Source: an uncultured Bacteroidales bacterium
GTDB taxonomy: Bacteria; Bacteroidota; Bacteroidia; Bacteroidales; Muribaculaceae
Assembly (NCBI GenBank): GCA_902777835.1
Contig: CACYVC010000009.1
Span: 1 to 64,000, forward strand
Direction of reading: 5' to 3'
Length of the DNA stretch: 64,000 bases
Shown here one piece after another: positions 27,338 to 36,618 of this stretch (within the stretch, counting starts at the first letter, position 1; each line of letters opens with the position of its first letter). A program made the translations under genes and the position numbers. Under the pieces are notes generated by a model. The model had not been told where the DNA came from. It searched no databases and saw nothing but the letters and a program-made list of their open reading frames with translations.

Positions 27338-30300
27338 ATGATCAGCGAGAGAGACATAGAGCAGGTCCTTAACCGTGCCGACATCGTTGACGTGGTGGAA
27401 CGCTGCATGGGTGCGCTTGGGAGAGGCAATAAGGCATGTTGCCCCTTCCACAATGAGCGCACGCCATCGTTCCACGTCAACCCGCGCACACAGACATGGC
27501 ACTGTTTCGGGGGGTGTCCCCAGGGGGACAACGGGGGTGACGTGATTAACTTCGTCATGAAGTTTAAACACCTCACCTTCCCCGAGGCGGTAAAAGACCT
27601 GGCCCAACAATACGGTGTCACCATCGAGGAGACACGCGACGTGCGCACCGATGAGGAAATACAAGCTCAGCAGAAGCGTGAGAGTATGTTTGCCATCAAC
27701 CAGTGGGCAGGTCAATTCTATGTGCAAGCTATTGCCGAAAACAATGACAAGGCCAGGTTCGCTCTCAACTATGCCGTTGAGAAGCGTGGTTGGGGTGCTG
27801 AATATGTTGCCGAGAATGGCATCGGTTACGCTGATGGAGGCCGTGACTCGCTCTATAAAGCAGCAAAAGCTGCCGGGCAACCTATCGAGTTGATGATAGA
27901 GCTCGGCTTGCTGCGGCGTGACGAGCACGGCGAAATCTACGACTTCTACCGTGACCGGCTTATGATACCCATCCGCGACCGATTCAGGCGCATCATCGGC
28001 TTCACCGCACGCGCCCTCGGCGAGAGCAAAGCCAAGTATATCAACAGCCCGACAAGCGCACTCTACGAGAAGAAAGAGACTATCTTCGGCATTGATAACG
28101 CAATCACTTCGGCACGCAAAGAAGACATTTTCTACCTTGTTGAAGGCGCGCCTGATGTAATCAAGCTTCAGAGCATAGGCATCACCAACACTGTGGCCTC
28201 ACTTGGCGGTGCATGGAGCGCAACCCACTTTGAGCAGCTGCACCGCCATGCCAACAAAGTGTGCTTTATTCCTGACGCCGACCCACCGAAAAAAGGTGAG
28301 CACATGGGTGCCGGCAAAAAGTTTGTCTGTGCTAACGGTATGATAGCACTGAAAGCAGGACTGGGTGTTACCGTCAAGGAGATTCCCGCCTTGCCTGACG
28401 AGAAGCGTGACCCGGACAGCTACATCACCAGCGCTGCCGTGCTTGACTCCATCGAGGAGAAAGACTTTGTCGTGTGGTATGCGGATATATTGTTTGAGCC
28501 TACCGAGACAGTTGAAGCCAAGAGCGCAGTTGTCACCGAGATTGCCAACCTGCTCGCCATCATCAAAGATGATGTCAAGGTGCAGATGCTGCTCAAACAA
28601 CTGCAGAAGCTATACCCCGACAAAGCCTTGTGGAAGTCGGCGCTGGGTGCAGCACGCAAAGCTAACAAGGAGCAAAAGGTGTCGGGCGACAAGGCGCAGA
28701 TGCTCAACAAAGAGCTGCTTGCCAAGTTCGGGTTCTATGAAAGTGGTCACTGCTATTGGTCAATAGGTAAGGATGGCGAATACCAGTGGAGCAACTTCGT
28801 GATGGAACCGATGTTCCACATCAAAGACCCTTTGTGGCCAAAGCGCCTGTATCGCATAACAAACTATAGAAACTTCACCGAGATTATAGAATTAAAGCAG
28901 GAGGATCTGTGCTCACTCTCGAAGTTCAAACAGAAGATCGAGGGCTTGGGCAACTTCATCTGGCTTGCTAAAGAAGAACATCTTACAAAATTAAAGATGT
29001 ACCTCTACGAGAAAACAGAAACAGCCCTCGAGATAACGCAGCTCGGGTGGCAGCGCAAAGGTTTTTTTGCCTTTGGCAATGGTTGCTTCTACAACGGCAA
29101 CTGGTATGATACCGATGACTATGGCATAGTGCGACTGGGTGACGAGCTGGGCAACTTCTACCTGCCGGCTAACAGCCGCATCTATCGTGACGAGACCAAA
29201 CTTTTTGCTTTTGAGCGACGCTTCGTTCACCTCGCCCTGGGTGGCATATCGCTGCGAGACTACACCACCAAACTGATTGAGGTGTTTGGCGACAATGCTA
29301 AGGTGGGCGTATGCTTCCTGCTCGCCACGTTGTTCCGTGACGTGATTGCCGGTTACACCAAGGCGTTCCCGATTCTCAACCTATTCGGCCCGGTGGGTAG
29401 CGGTAAGAGTGAACTGGGGCACTCGCTGATGTCGTTCTTCATCATCGACAACACACCGCCTAACATTCAAAACTCTACCGTTCCGGCACTCGGCGACATC
29501 ATCGCACAATGCGCCAATGCTCTTGTGCATATCGACGAGTATAAGAACGACATTGACTATCTCAAGATTGAATTCCTCAAAGGACTGTGGGACGGCAGTG
29601 GACGAAGCCGTATGAATATGGATCGTGACAAGAAGCGAGAGATAACATCGGTGGACTGCGGTGTAATCCTCAGCGGACAGGAGATGCCGACCGCTGACAT
29701 CGCTCTTTTCACCCGTGTGATTTTCCTCACATTCAACCAGAGTGTGTTCAGCACCGAGGCCAAGGCTCGCTTTGAGGAGATGAAGGAGATCCGTAAGCGC
29801 GGACTCTCACACCTCACACTGCAGATCTTGCAACACCGCGCCAAATTCGAGAGTGAATTTGCCGGCAACTATAACACTGCACTGAGCGATATTGTCGAGA
29901 ACACGCGCCATGAGGAGGTGCAAGACCGCATCATGCGCAACTGGTGTGTGCCGCTGGCGGCGTTCCGCACACTCAGCGGTGTGCTCGACCTGCCGATGAC
30001 CTACCGCGAGATGCTGAACATATGCGTCGATCATGTGCTCATGCAGAACAGCGAGTGCAAGACCAGCAACGAGCTCGCCAACTTCTGGCAGGTGGTTGCA
30101 TACCTGCTGCAGGATGGCAAAATTTTCAAGGACTCCGACTTCAAAATCCGCTATGTGCAGCGTTTCAAGTGTGACACAACCGACACCATCGAATGGCAGC
30201 GACCTAAGCCGGTGCTGCTGCTCCGCAAGAGCCGTATCTTCATGCTCTACAAGCGCAACGGCAAGCTGGTGGGCGACAACACGCTGCCCGCCGAGACGCT

Positions 30301-30577
30301 TGCCTACTATCTGGAGAAGTCTAAAGCCTACATCGGGCTTAAACGCTCAGTGCGTTTCAAGAATATCATCGAAGGTCGCCAAGATGTGACCATCGAGAAA
30401 GATGAATGGGGCCACGACAAGGTAAAGGCTACCGACAGCGTTGACCGTGCCTACTGTTTCGACTATGAGATGGTGCGCGACGGCTACGGCATCAACCTCG
30501 AAGTGGTTACAGACGGCATCGAAGAAGACTATGAAGAACCACGCCAGGAACCGCAACAACAGCAAATCCCTTATTAA
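27338..30577 (+). CDS. Phage primase-helicase (CHC2 zinc finger, TOPRIM, ATPase)
   Basis: 1079 residues. A DnaG-type CHC2 zinc finger is N-terminal (about 33-60: CCPFHNERTPSFHVN, CFGGC), followed by a TOPRIM domain (about 264-330: YLVEGAPDVIKL, then FIPDADPPKKG with the DxD acidic pair). The second half has a P-loop LFGPVGSGKSELGHS (about 682-696), with VHIDEYKND as Walker B near 728-736. Such fused proteins prime and unwind phage DNA. The iteron array 350 bases downstream fits an origin used by this protein. The gene is larger than the usual 700-900 residues. Confidence 0.88.
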   Translation: MISERDIEQVLNRADIVDVVERCMGALGRGNKACCPFHNERTPSFHVNPRTQTWHCFGGCPQGDNGGDVINFVMKFKHLTFPEAVKDLAQQYGVTIEETRDVRTDEEIQAQQKRESMFAINQWAGQFYVQAIAENNDKARFALNYAVEKRGWGAEYVAENGIGYADGGRDSLYKAAKAAGQPIELMIELGLLRRDEHGEIYDFYRDRLMIPIRDRFRRIIGFTARALGESKAKYINSPTSALYEKKETIFGIDNAITSARKEDIFYLVEGAPDVIKLQSIGITNTVASLGGAWSATHFEQLHRHANKVCFIPDADPPKKGEHMGAGKKFVCANGMIALKAGLGVTVKEIPALPDEKRDPDSYITSAAVLDSIEEKDFVVWYADILFEPTETVEAKSAVVTEIANLLAIIKDDVKVQMLLKQLQKLYPDKALWKSALGAARKANKEQKVSGDKAQMLNKELLAKFGFYESGHCYWSIGKDGEYQWSNFVMEPMFHIKDPLWPKRLYRITNYRNFTEIIELKQEDLCSLSKFKQKIEGLGNFIWLAKEEHLTKLKMYLYEKTETALEITQLGWQRKGFFAFGNGCFYNGNWYDTDDYGIVRLGDELGNFYLPANSRIYRDETKLFAFERRFVHLALGGISLRDYTTKLIEVFGDNAKVGVCFLLATLFRDVIAGYTKAFPILNLFGPVGSGKSELGHSLMSFFIIDNTPPNIQNSTVPALGDIIAQCANALVHIDEYKNDIDYLKIEFLKGLWDGSGRSRMNMDRDKKREITSVDCGVILSGQEMPTADIALFTRVIFLTFNQSVFSTEAKARFEEMKEIRKRGLSHLTLQILQHRAKFESEFAGNYNTALSDIVENTRHEEVQDRIMRNWCVPLAAFRTLSGVLDLPMTYREMLNICVDHVLMQNSECKTSNELANFWQVVAYLLQDGKIFKDSDFKIRYVQRFKCDTTDTIEWQRPKPVLLLRKSRIFMLYKRNGKLVGDNTLPAETLAYYLEKSKAYIGLKRSVRFKNIIEGRQDVTIEKDEWGHDKVKATDSVDRAYCFDYEMVRDGYGINLEVVTDGIEEDYEEPRQEPQQQQIPY

Positions 30578-30595
30578 CTATATAAGCGTAGAATT

Positions 30596-30832
30596 ATGGA
30601 ATACAAAATTGAAAGAGACGGCGGTGAAGTGACCGTCTGGAATGAAGCAGCCGCAGTTGGTTTGCGCTTCACTGAAGGCGAGACATTGCAACTTTACATG
30701 TGTGCGATTGTCCTTCCTCCTTGGAAAGAACTCTCACCGAGAGACCTGGAACGAATTCAACGAGTTGCTAATGAAATTACAGACTATTGCCGAGAAAAAT
30801 GGCCGCGTGAATTTGCACCTATTTCAAGTTGA
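30596..30832 (+). CDS. Small phage protein
   Basis: 78 residues (MEYKIERDGGEVTVWNEA), 18 bases after the primase-helicase gene. No known domain. Last gene before the iteron region. Confidence 0.6.
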   Translation: MEYKIERDGGEVTVWNEAAAVGLRFTEGETLQLYMCAIVLPPWKELSPRDLERIQRVANEITDYCREKWPREFAPISS

Positions 30833-30929
30833 CACGACCATTGCAGACTGTGCCCACGACCACATCGGCCGTGGGCTTTCTGTCTGCCGTGAGGTGACAC
30901 AACTTTTTTATTTGAGGCAATTTCGTCTA

Positions 30930-31064
30930 CTACATGCGCTACAAACGCTACATCGCAATATATCAAGCATTTAACAAAACTACAACCTGCCTACAATGCG
31001 CTACAATCAGCTACATTTTACTACATTTTTTTGATTTTACTACAAATCATATATAAATACTACA
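30930..31064. other. CTACA iteron array, probable replication origin
   Basis: Ten direct copies of CTACA start at 30930, 30939, 30948, 30980, 30991, 31001, 31011, 31021, 31040 and 31060. Spacings are 9, 9, 32, 11, 10, 10, 10, 19 and 20, so most copies lie on the same helix face. Inverted TGTAG follows at 31067 and 31141. The array runs into AT-rich DNA, and the whole stretch 30833-31243 has no gene. Location after the primase-helicase supports an origin or initiator-binding site. Confidence 0.6.
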
Positions 31065-31227
31065 AATGTAGCTCCATGATGAGAATAATGTTGTTTCATT
31101 ATATTGCTTATAATCAATATTTTATAATCTTATAGGCAAATGTAGCGCGTGTTGCAGCCTTTTCATGTGTGCCAAAAATAAATTATCGTTTTCGATTGTA
31201 TATTACCGTTATCAGCAAAATATTTAG

Positions 31228-31235
31228 TATCTTTG
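31228..31235 (+). promoter_or_regulatory. -7 box TATCTTTG before the 31244 gene
   Basis: A good Bacteroidota -7 box but with no TTG at the right distance. The ATG at 31244 would be within a few bases of the start of the transcript, so the mRNA may be nearly leaderless. Confidence 0.45.
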
Positions 31236-31243
31236 CGCTCTGT

Positions 31244-31729
31244 ATGAGCCAATTTGTGATATATATAAAGCTTGAAAAGTACCTGGCGGAGTGGCTGACG
31301 CACTCGCTGGGTAACCCTGTCGTGTTCCCTACCGGCTCAAACGAGAACGCGGTGATTCGGGCTTTCATACAAAAATTGCCCGAGGATAAGATGCCTGAGG
31401 TCGCTACCGAGGGTGCAACGGCTATCTGTATCCCGGACAGCAAGGCGAAACCGCCATCCTCATACAACTACATGGGCGTTAAAGGCAAGAAGGCTGTACA
31501 TGAAGCCATTATGGACTTGTTCATTCAGAACCTATGGAATGACCTGCGACGCATTGAGAACAGCGGCGTAGGCGTGAACACTCGTATCGCTGCATGGTGC
31601 GAAATGCACGGCATCTCTATTGACCGGGTTGAGACGGTCAGGCAAAAGTACTACCGCATCCGTGACGCTTATACGAAAAAGGGCATCAATCTCCAAAGCT
31701 CTACACGTGAAAAAAGCGATGGACAATGA
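31244..31729 (+). CDS. Phage protein, possible DNA-binding or terminase-like factor
   Basis: 161 residues from ATG 31244 (MSQFVIYIKLEKYLAEWL). The last third (WCEMHGISIDRVETVRQKYYRIRDAY) looks like a helix-turn-helix. I do not recognise the family. An ATG at 31169 in the same frame is less likely, since the -7 box at 31228 would then lie inside the gene. Confidence 0.65.
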   Translation: MSQFVIYIKLEKYLAEWLTHSLGNPVVFPTGSNENAVIRAFIQKLPEDKMPEVATEGATAICIPDSKAKPPSSYNYMGVKGKKAVHEAIMDLFIQNLWNDLRRIENSGVGVNTRIAAWCEMHGISIDRVETVRQKYYRIRDAYTKKGINLQSSTREKSDGQ

Positions 31730-31747
31730 GCACTGTTTTCCGAAAAC

Positions 31748-31787
31748 GTGAACAACCCTGCACAACTGTGAACAAACCCGCACAACT
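31748..31787. repeat. Tandem repeat, 2 x 20 bp
   Basis: Two adjacent copies of GTGAACAAMCCYGCACAACT and a partial third, between two phage genes. It may be a protein-binding site. Confidence 0.6.
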
Positions 31788-31813
31788 GCGCACAAACTTA
31801 AACAAATTGAGAT

Positions 31814-32230
31814 ATGCAACAACTTCTTCAAAACATCATCAAAGTTGAGTTCATTGAAACTCGCTACCTCAAAAATATGGTGCTTCTTGGCAACCATGCG
31901 GTGAGCTTGCAGTACTGGCGCAACTTCATAGATTTGTGCCTGGTGGGGCTCGCCTCAGTGGATGTGTCGCAGAACGTGGAGAACGGCAGCCGCTTGACGA
32001 CCGTCAAACTCACCGCTCACACGACCGATGATTTTCATGTGGATCATCGGCGACTGGCATGGCGCGTGACCACCGTCGATGGCAAGCAGTATCTCATAGG
32101 CATCAATGAGCAGCCGTTCCCGGTGACCACGGTCAGTGACAACTACCCGGACAAATCGACCGAACCAAGTGGCAAAATTATTACTGTCAGCTGGCAAACA
32201 CCGCTCGATTTGCTTGAAATCAAGGCTTAA
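31814..32230 (+). CDS. Phage protein of unknown function
   Basis: 138 residues (MQQLLQNIIKVEFIETRY), mostly beta strand by pattern, no signal peptide or known motif. It is the last gene before the first late-type promoter. Confidence 0.6.
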   Translation: MQQLLQNIIKVEFIETRYLKNMVLLGNHAVSLQYWRNFIDLCLVGLASVDVSQNVENGSRLTTVKLTAHTTDDFHVDHRRLAWRVTTVDGKQYLIGINEQPFPVTTVSDNYPDKSTEPSGKIITVSWQTPLDLLEIKA

Positions 32231-32233
32231 TTG

Positions 32234-32268
32234 GTCTTTTTGACTTCAAAAAGGTCGTAATAACTTTG
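32234..32268 (+). promoter_or_regulatory. Late-type phage promoter 1 (head operon)
   Basis: GTCTTTTT (32234-32241), 19 bases, TAACTTTG (32261-32268), then CA. The same design, with the same spacing, precedes four other phage genes (39183, 48327, 53532, 63558). Confidence 0.7.
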
Positions 32269-32285
32269 CACAAAATAACTTACAT

Positions 32286-33326
32286 ATGGACTATCAAATC
32301 ATTATTGACGACTACATCGGCGACTGGTGGCTGGGCACTGATAAACGGAGCATACGCCGCCAGCTGGCACGCCATAAAGATGAGCACGTCGATGTCAAGA
32401 TTTCGTCGCTGGGTGGCAGCCTCGATGACGGTCTTGACATAAGGCAGCAGTTCATCGATCATGGCGATGTCACCGCTCACCTGCATGGCTTCGTGGCAAG
32501 CGCGGCAACCGTGCTCGCCATGGGTGCCAAGCACATCGTGATGGGCAAGTATGCGTTGTTCCTCGTTCATCAGTGCAGCAATGAGGTCTTTGAATGGGGG
32601 CAGATGAATGCCACCGACTTGCAGAGCCTCATCGACAGGCTGCAGAAAAACAAGGAGGACAATGAGAAGATTGACGGCGTGCTCGCCGCCATGTACGCAT
32701 CTCGCTGCAAGAACCACTCGCAGGAAGAACTGCTTGACCTGCTCAAGGAGAGCAAATGGCTCACCGCGCAGGAGGCTCTTGACTGGGGCTTCATCGACGA
32801 AATCGCTGAAGATGACGTAGCACCCGAAATGACTAACGCACTCGCCCGCAAATTCAACGCCGCAGGGCTACCGCTGACAGGGCTGGAAATCCAACCCGAC
32901 AGCAACGCCTTCGGCATCCGCACCATCATCGACTCCTTGAAAGCAATCAAGGATCTGCTTACTCCAAAGAACAAACTCGCTGCGTGTGATGACACCAGCA
33001 CAAACATCGTAATCATGGAAAAGAAGTTTACCAACGTGGCGAGCCTGCTCAAGCTCGAGGCCATCGCCATCACCGACGGCAGCGCAACGCTGACCGCCGA
33101 CCAGTTGCAGGCGATTGAAGACCGCCTGAATGAGCTCCAGTCGCAACGCAAGGCTGATGCCGATACCATCGCCGAGCGCGACAACACCATCAACAGCCTG
33201 AACGAGCAGGTCAGGAACCTGCAACAGGCTCCTGCCGACACCACGGCAAAGGTTGACGAGGCTTCGGCCGATAACCGACCCGTGACAAGCAAAGAAATGT
33301 TTAACCAAATCAAAGACCTCATTTAA
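32286..33326 (+). CDS. ClpP-type prohead protease with C-terminal scaffold
   Basis: 346 residues. The N-terminal 200 residues are a ClpP/S14 serine protease: SSLGGSLDDG (40-49), catalytic Ser72 in GFVASAATVLAMG, and His95 in YALFLVHQ. The C-terminal part from about residue 244 has a coiled coil (LQAIEDRLNELQSQRKADAD and onward), as in capsid scaffolds. Fusion of protease and scaffold is known in phages such as lambda. It matures the prohead. An in-frame ATG at 33015 may make the scaffold alone. The stop is one base before the capsid gene. Confidence 0.85.
   Translation: MDYQIIIDDYIGDWWLGTDKRSIRRQLARHKDEHVDVKISSLGGSLDDGLDIRQQFIDHGDVTAHLHGFVASAATVLAMGAKHIVMGKYALFLVHQCSNEVFEWGQMNATDLQSLIDRLQKNKEDNEKIDGVLAAMYASRCKNHSQEELLDLLKESKWLTAQEALDWGFIDEIAEDDVAPEMTNALARKFNAAGLPLTGLEIQPDSNAFGIRTIIDSLKAIKDLLTPKNKLAACDDTSTNIVIMEKKFTNVASLLKLEAIAITDGSATLTADQLQAIEDRLNELQSQRKADADTIAERDNTINSLNEQVRNLQQAPADTTAKVDEASADNRPVTSKEMFNQIKDLI
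33015..33326 (+). CDS. Possible nested scaffold protein
   Basis: An in-frame internal ATG (MEKKFTNVASLLKLEAIA) just where the protease domain ends would give a 103-residue scaffold with the coiled coil, as Nu3 is made inside gene C of lambda. Inference only. Confidence 0.35.
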   Translation: MEKKFTNVASLLKLEAIAITDGSATLTADQLQAIEDRLNELQSQRKADADTIAERDNTINSLNEQVRNLQQAPADTTAKVDEASADNRPVTSKEMFNQIKDLI

Positions 33327-33327
33327 T

Positions 33328-34329
33328 ATGGGACAAATGACAATCACCCCCGAACAACTGCAGCTGAGCGGACATAAATTCCGCACTGAGCTGCTGCAGA
33401 TGCCCGTGCATGCCATGCAGGAGACCCTGCAGTACATGACGCTGCGCCGTGGCATCCGCTACGCTGAGACTGTGGGAGAGCTCACCGGCAACATCGAGCT
33501 GGGCCCTTACAGCGAGACCCGTATTGACAACGATGGCATGAACATCAAGGGACGCACGCTCTTCACCTTCCTCGGTAGCGTGGTCAAGAAGTTCTCGCCT
33601 AACAGCGTGGTCAAGTCTATCTACGACTCTGCCTTCACTAAGGGAGAGGAACTGAAGAGCGTGGACATCGCGCTGCGCGTGCTGGCTTACCTCACCGCAA
33701 AGCTCGGCCACAACCTGCAGTCGCACATCTGGGATGCTGTGCGCAACGACAACGGCACCACCAGCGTCGCTCTGTTCAATGGCTTCGACACCATCACCAC
33801 CAGTGAAATCGGAGCTACCACGCCCACCATCAGCACCACCATCGGCAACCTCTTTGAGTTTACCGAGGCTATCACCGCCAGCAACGCTGTTGACCAAATC
33901 AAGGCGTTCTGCGAGGCTGCCAGCGAGTTCCTCGTGGATGCCGGTCAGCGTGTGAACCTCTACTGCTCACCCGCCATCTACCGCAACTATCTCAAGGACT
34001 ACCAGGCTACCGTCGGCGCTATCCCCTACAACACCAGCTACGACAAGACTGTGGTCGAGGGATTCGAGAATGTGCACTTCGTGCCTCTGTACAACAAGGC
34101 AAACTCGCCTTACATCCACCTCTCCACTCAGGCCAACATGCTCGTGGGCGTGAACCTTGAGGGCGAGGAGGAAGACATCCGCATCGAGAAGCATGAGGCC
34201 TTCGTGCTCCAGTACATCGCCACCATGTTCTTCGGGGTGCAGTTCGAAAGCATCAATCCCGAGCGTCTGCTCGTTGGTAAGTTGTATTCTACATCTGCTT
34301 CAGCTGGCGGTAGCGAAGGTAATCATTAA
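33328..34329 (+). CDS. Major capsid protein
   Basis: 333 residues, directly after the protease/scaffold gene, the usual place for the capsid. A long N-terminal helix region (about 1-60), a beta-hairpin-like LGPYSETRIDNDGMNIKGRT (E-loop-like), and C-terminal P-domain-like IEKHEAFVLQYIATMFFGV fit an HK97-type fold, but sequence identity to known capsids is not obvious to me. Very even codon use suggests high expression. Confidence 0.75.
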   Translation: MGQMTITPEQLQLSGHKFRTELLQMPVHAMQETLQYMTLRRGIRYAETVGELTGNIELGPYSETRIDNDGMNIKGRTLFTFLGSVVKKFSPNSVVKSIYDSAFTKGEELKSVDIALRVLAYLTAKLGHNLQSHIWDAVRNDNGTTSVALFNGFDTITTSEIGATTPTISTTIGNLFEFTEAITASNAVDQIKAFCEAASEFLVDAGQRVNLYCSPAIYRNYLKDYQATVGAIPYNTSYDKTVVEGFENVHFVPLYNKANSPYIHLSTQANMLVGVNLEGEEEDIRIEKHEAFVLQYIATMFFGVQFESINPERLLVGKLYSTSASAGGSEGNH

Positions 34330-34348
34330 AAAGAAAGGAGATTGACTT

Positions 34349-34960
34349 ATGGCAAACAATAATCCCTGCGCATCGACCGCGCTCTATGAATCGCTTGTGC
34401 ACTGCAAAGGCACTACAGTTCTCCCCGGTCTGCGCCCCCACATCTTCTACATCGCAAAGAGCGATATTGTGACGTTCCCCGCTCCTCCCAACACCGTGCC
34501 CTCGGGCGGCTCGATGGGAGCACTGGCGACTATCAGCGAAAACTTTGTTCTCAAGGCTGACGCGAAATGGAAGCGCATCGACATCATCGCAAGCGCATCT
34601 AATGTGAACAGCGAGAGCCAAGGCGAGGCACCCAGCAAGACATTCAACAACACCGGTGCATTCCGCTACCCGGGCAACAATGCTGAGGCTGCGGCCTTCT
34701 GCCGTCAGGCTAACGCCGACGACATCGTGTATCTCTGGCCACAGCGTGATGGGCAATACCGTGTTCTCGGTAACTCGATGTTCGAGACCAACACCACGCC
34801 CGCCCAAGAGAGCGGCTCGGCTGAGACTGATGCCTCGGGCACCACAATCAACGTGGCGGTGACCGACATCATGCCCTCGCCTTTCTACACTGGAAAGATT
34901 GAGACCGAAGACGGCGACATCAGTGGGGCTGATGGCTCTCCTGTCGCCGCTGGTGGATAA
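34349..34960 (+). CDS. Phage structural protein
   Basis: 203 residues (MANNNPCASTALYESLVH), beta-rich with a Gly/Asp/Ser-rich C terminus. It follows the capsid gene by 19 bases and ends in a strong terminator. It could be a head decoration protein or the tail tube protein. Confidence 0.6.
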   Translation: MANNNPCASTALYESLVHCKGTTVLPGLRPHIFYIAKSDIVTFPAPPNTVPSGGSMGALATISENFVLKADAKWKRIDIIASASNVNSESQGEAPSKTFNNTGAFRYPGNNAEAAAFCRQANADDIVYLWPQRDGQYRVLGNSMFETNTTPAQESGSAETDASGTTINVAVTDIMPSPFYTGKIETEDGDISGADGSPVAAGG

Positions 34961-34995
34961 TCATATTTTGCAAGCCTCGCATGGACCCTTTCCCC

Positions 34996-35037
34996 AGGTC
35001 GGGCACCAGTCTTATAGTAGCCTGGACTGCCCGGCCT
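34996..35037 (+). terminator. Terminator after the capsid operon
   Basis: A 10-bp stem (34996-35005 with 35028-35037, one G-T pair) with an inner CCAG/CTGG stem, followed by TTTTTTAATTT. It would cap high-level capsid transcription. Confidence 0.85.
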
Positions 35038-35053
35038 TTTTTAATTTCTCATT

Positions 35054-35875
35054 ATGGACAACAAACTGACTCAACAAATCACCGACTGGCTGAACACACC
35101 ACGCGCTCAGCGTGACATCAACGACGGTGCCATGATGCTGCTGCGGCTGAACAACAACCGCTTCCTCTATGCCAACATCTTGCGCCGACCTGATAAGTTC
35201 GCCGATAAATTGGAGTACGAGCTGCGGAAACACCTGCGCATTCGACTCGACAACATGACCATGGCCGATGTTGTCAGACTCGAAGCTCATGTGATTCCTG
35301 CAGCTGAAAAAACGCTTGCCACACCTCCGGCAGTCATATCTACAGATGATGAACTGCCCGAGGCTAAGGTCGCCAGGGGCCGACGTGTGGACCACGACCG
35401 ACTCCCTGCCGCAGTGCAAGCGTTATGGGACAACAACCTTCAGCTGTACAAAACCATCAAGAATGTTTTTGAACAACTGAAGACCATGGAGCGGGCAGAG
35501 CCGTGCGACCGATACGAGTATCTGAAGATACTGGATGAAGCCGACAAGAAGTACCGCGCCAATCTCGAACGCTATGACGGCTTCGTCATCGGCAACGAGC
35601 CTGACGCTTCCCCTGCGGTGCAGGACGCGACAGACAACGCCACCGACGACCAAGCCGCCCGCAAGATTAACGCCGCGCGCAAGACTTTAAGCAAGTATAA
35701 GAAGATACTTGCCAAATCACTGGAGCAGGACAATGCCGAGAAAGCCGACACCGCCAAGGAGAAAATCCTTGACAGCGTCGCAGCAATCCGCAACGCCGGT
35801 GGCATCGTGGGTGCCGCCGTCACTGCAGAGTTGCTGGCTCTGGGCATCAACATAAATGACGATGCCCAGGCGTGA
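35054..35875 (+). CDS. Phage protein, helical
   Basis: 273 residues (MDNKLTQQITDWLNTPRAQR), almost all helix by pattern, with charged, coil-prone stretches (about 150-260, AARKINAARKTLSKYKKIL). No known domain. It overlaps the next gene's start by 20 bases, so it is part of the pre-terminase operon. Confidence 0.65.
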   Translation: MDNKLTQQITDWLNTPRAQRDINDGAMMLLRLNNNRFLYANILRRPDKFADKLEYELRKHLRIRLDNMTMADVVRLEAHVIPAAEKTLATPPAVISTDDELPEAKVARGRRVDHDRLPAAVQALWDNNLQLYKTIKNVFEQLKTMERAEPCDRYEYLKILDEADKKYRANLERYDGFVIGNEPDASPAVQDATDNATDDQAARKINAARKTLSKYKKILAKSLEQDNAEKADTAKEKILDSVAAIRNAGGIVGAAVTAELLALGININDDAQA

Positions 35876-36347
35876 GGTCAATCACCTGAAACCGTTGTCG
35901 AACACGCCCCTGCAGGCTTACTTCGACAACCGTTTGCAGCTGGCAGACGTGATTGACCAGGTTCTGCGGCAAATCGGTCCTGCTGAACTGGTGATTTCGA
36001 CCTTCTCGACAAGCGATGCGTTCATCAGACGCTTGCACCGACTGAAGAACGAAGGCCTGGTAAAGTCTTGCTCGCTGTTTCTCGACTTGAAGGCAAGTCG
36101 AAAAACGGTACTTCTTGCCGGCTTCATCAAATCGGTCTTCGATGCTGTGTTCCTCTGCGAGAACCACAGCAAAGTGGTGCTGCTCGGCAACGACAGTCAC
36201 CGCGTGACAATCGTCACTTCGCAGAACCAAACACAGGGCAACCGCATGGAATGCGGCATGATCACTACCGACAACGACATCTATCAATACATCACACATG
36301 GATTCCTACAACTCAAAAATGCTGCACTACCTCTCGACAGGCTTTGA
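35856..36347 (+). CDS. Phage protein with PLD-like C terminus
   Basis: 163 residues. LVISTFSTSDAFIRRLHRLK (about 47-66) and VLLGNDSHRVTIVTSQNQTQ with GNRMECG (about 108-135) match the general layout of phospholipase D-like nucleases, including the N-x-T and R-x-E end of the motif, but the lysine of HxK is absent. Nuclease or DNA-binding role possible. The start may be the first or third codon. Confidence 0.55.
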   Translation: MTMPRREVNHLKPLSNTPLQAYFDNRLQLADVIDQVLRQIGPAELVISTFSTSDAFIRRLHRLKNEGLVKSCSLFLDLKASRKTVLLAGFIKSVFDAVFLCENHSKVVLLGNDSHRVTIVTSQNQTQGNRMECGMITTDNDIYQYITHGFLQLKNAALPLDRL

Positions 36348-36618
36348 CCAAGATATGCTCGACCGTATCGCCGAGCTGGCGGGCGACCTGACACCCATCA
36401 GCGAGATGGCTGCGCTGCTTGACCTCAATGAGGACATGCTGCGCCTGGCCATCAACGACAAATCCTCGCCGGTGAGACGCGTCTATCTCAAAGCCAAAGC
36501 CGAGACGGCACACAAACTGCGCAAGCAGGAGATTGAACTGGCCGAAGTGGGCTCGCCGCTGGCAGTACAGCTCACATCGGCATACCTGCGTGATATGCAA
36601 ACCGACGAAGACCTGTAA
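36298..36618 (+). CDS. Small phage protein, candidate terminase small subunit
   Basis: 106 residues with a helix-turn-helix-like region (LTPISEMAALLDLNEDMLRL, about 30-50), then helices. It overlaps its upstream neighbour by 50 bases and the next gene by one (TAATG). Position in front of the large terminase supports a packaging role. Confidence 0.55.
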   Translation: MDSYNSKMLHYLSTGFDQDMLDRIAELAGDLTPISEMAALLDLNEDMLRLAINDKSSPVRRVYLKAKAETAHKLRKQEIELAEVGSPLAVQLTSAYLRDMQTDEDL

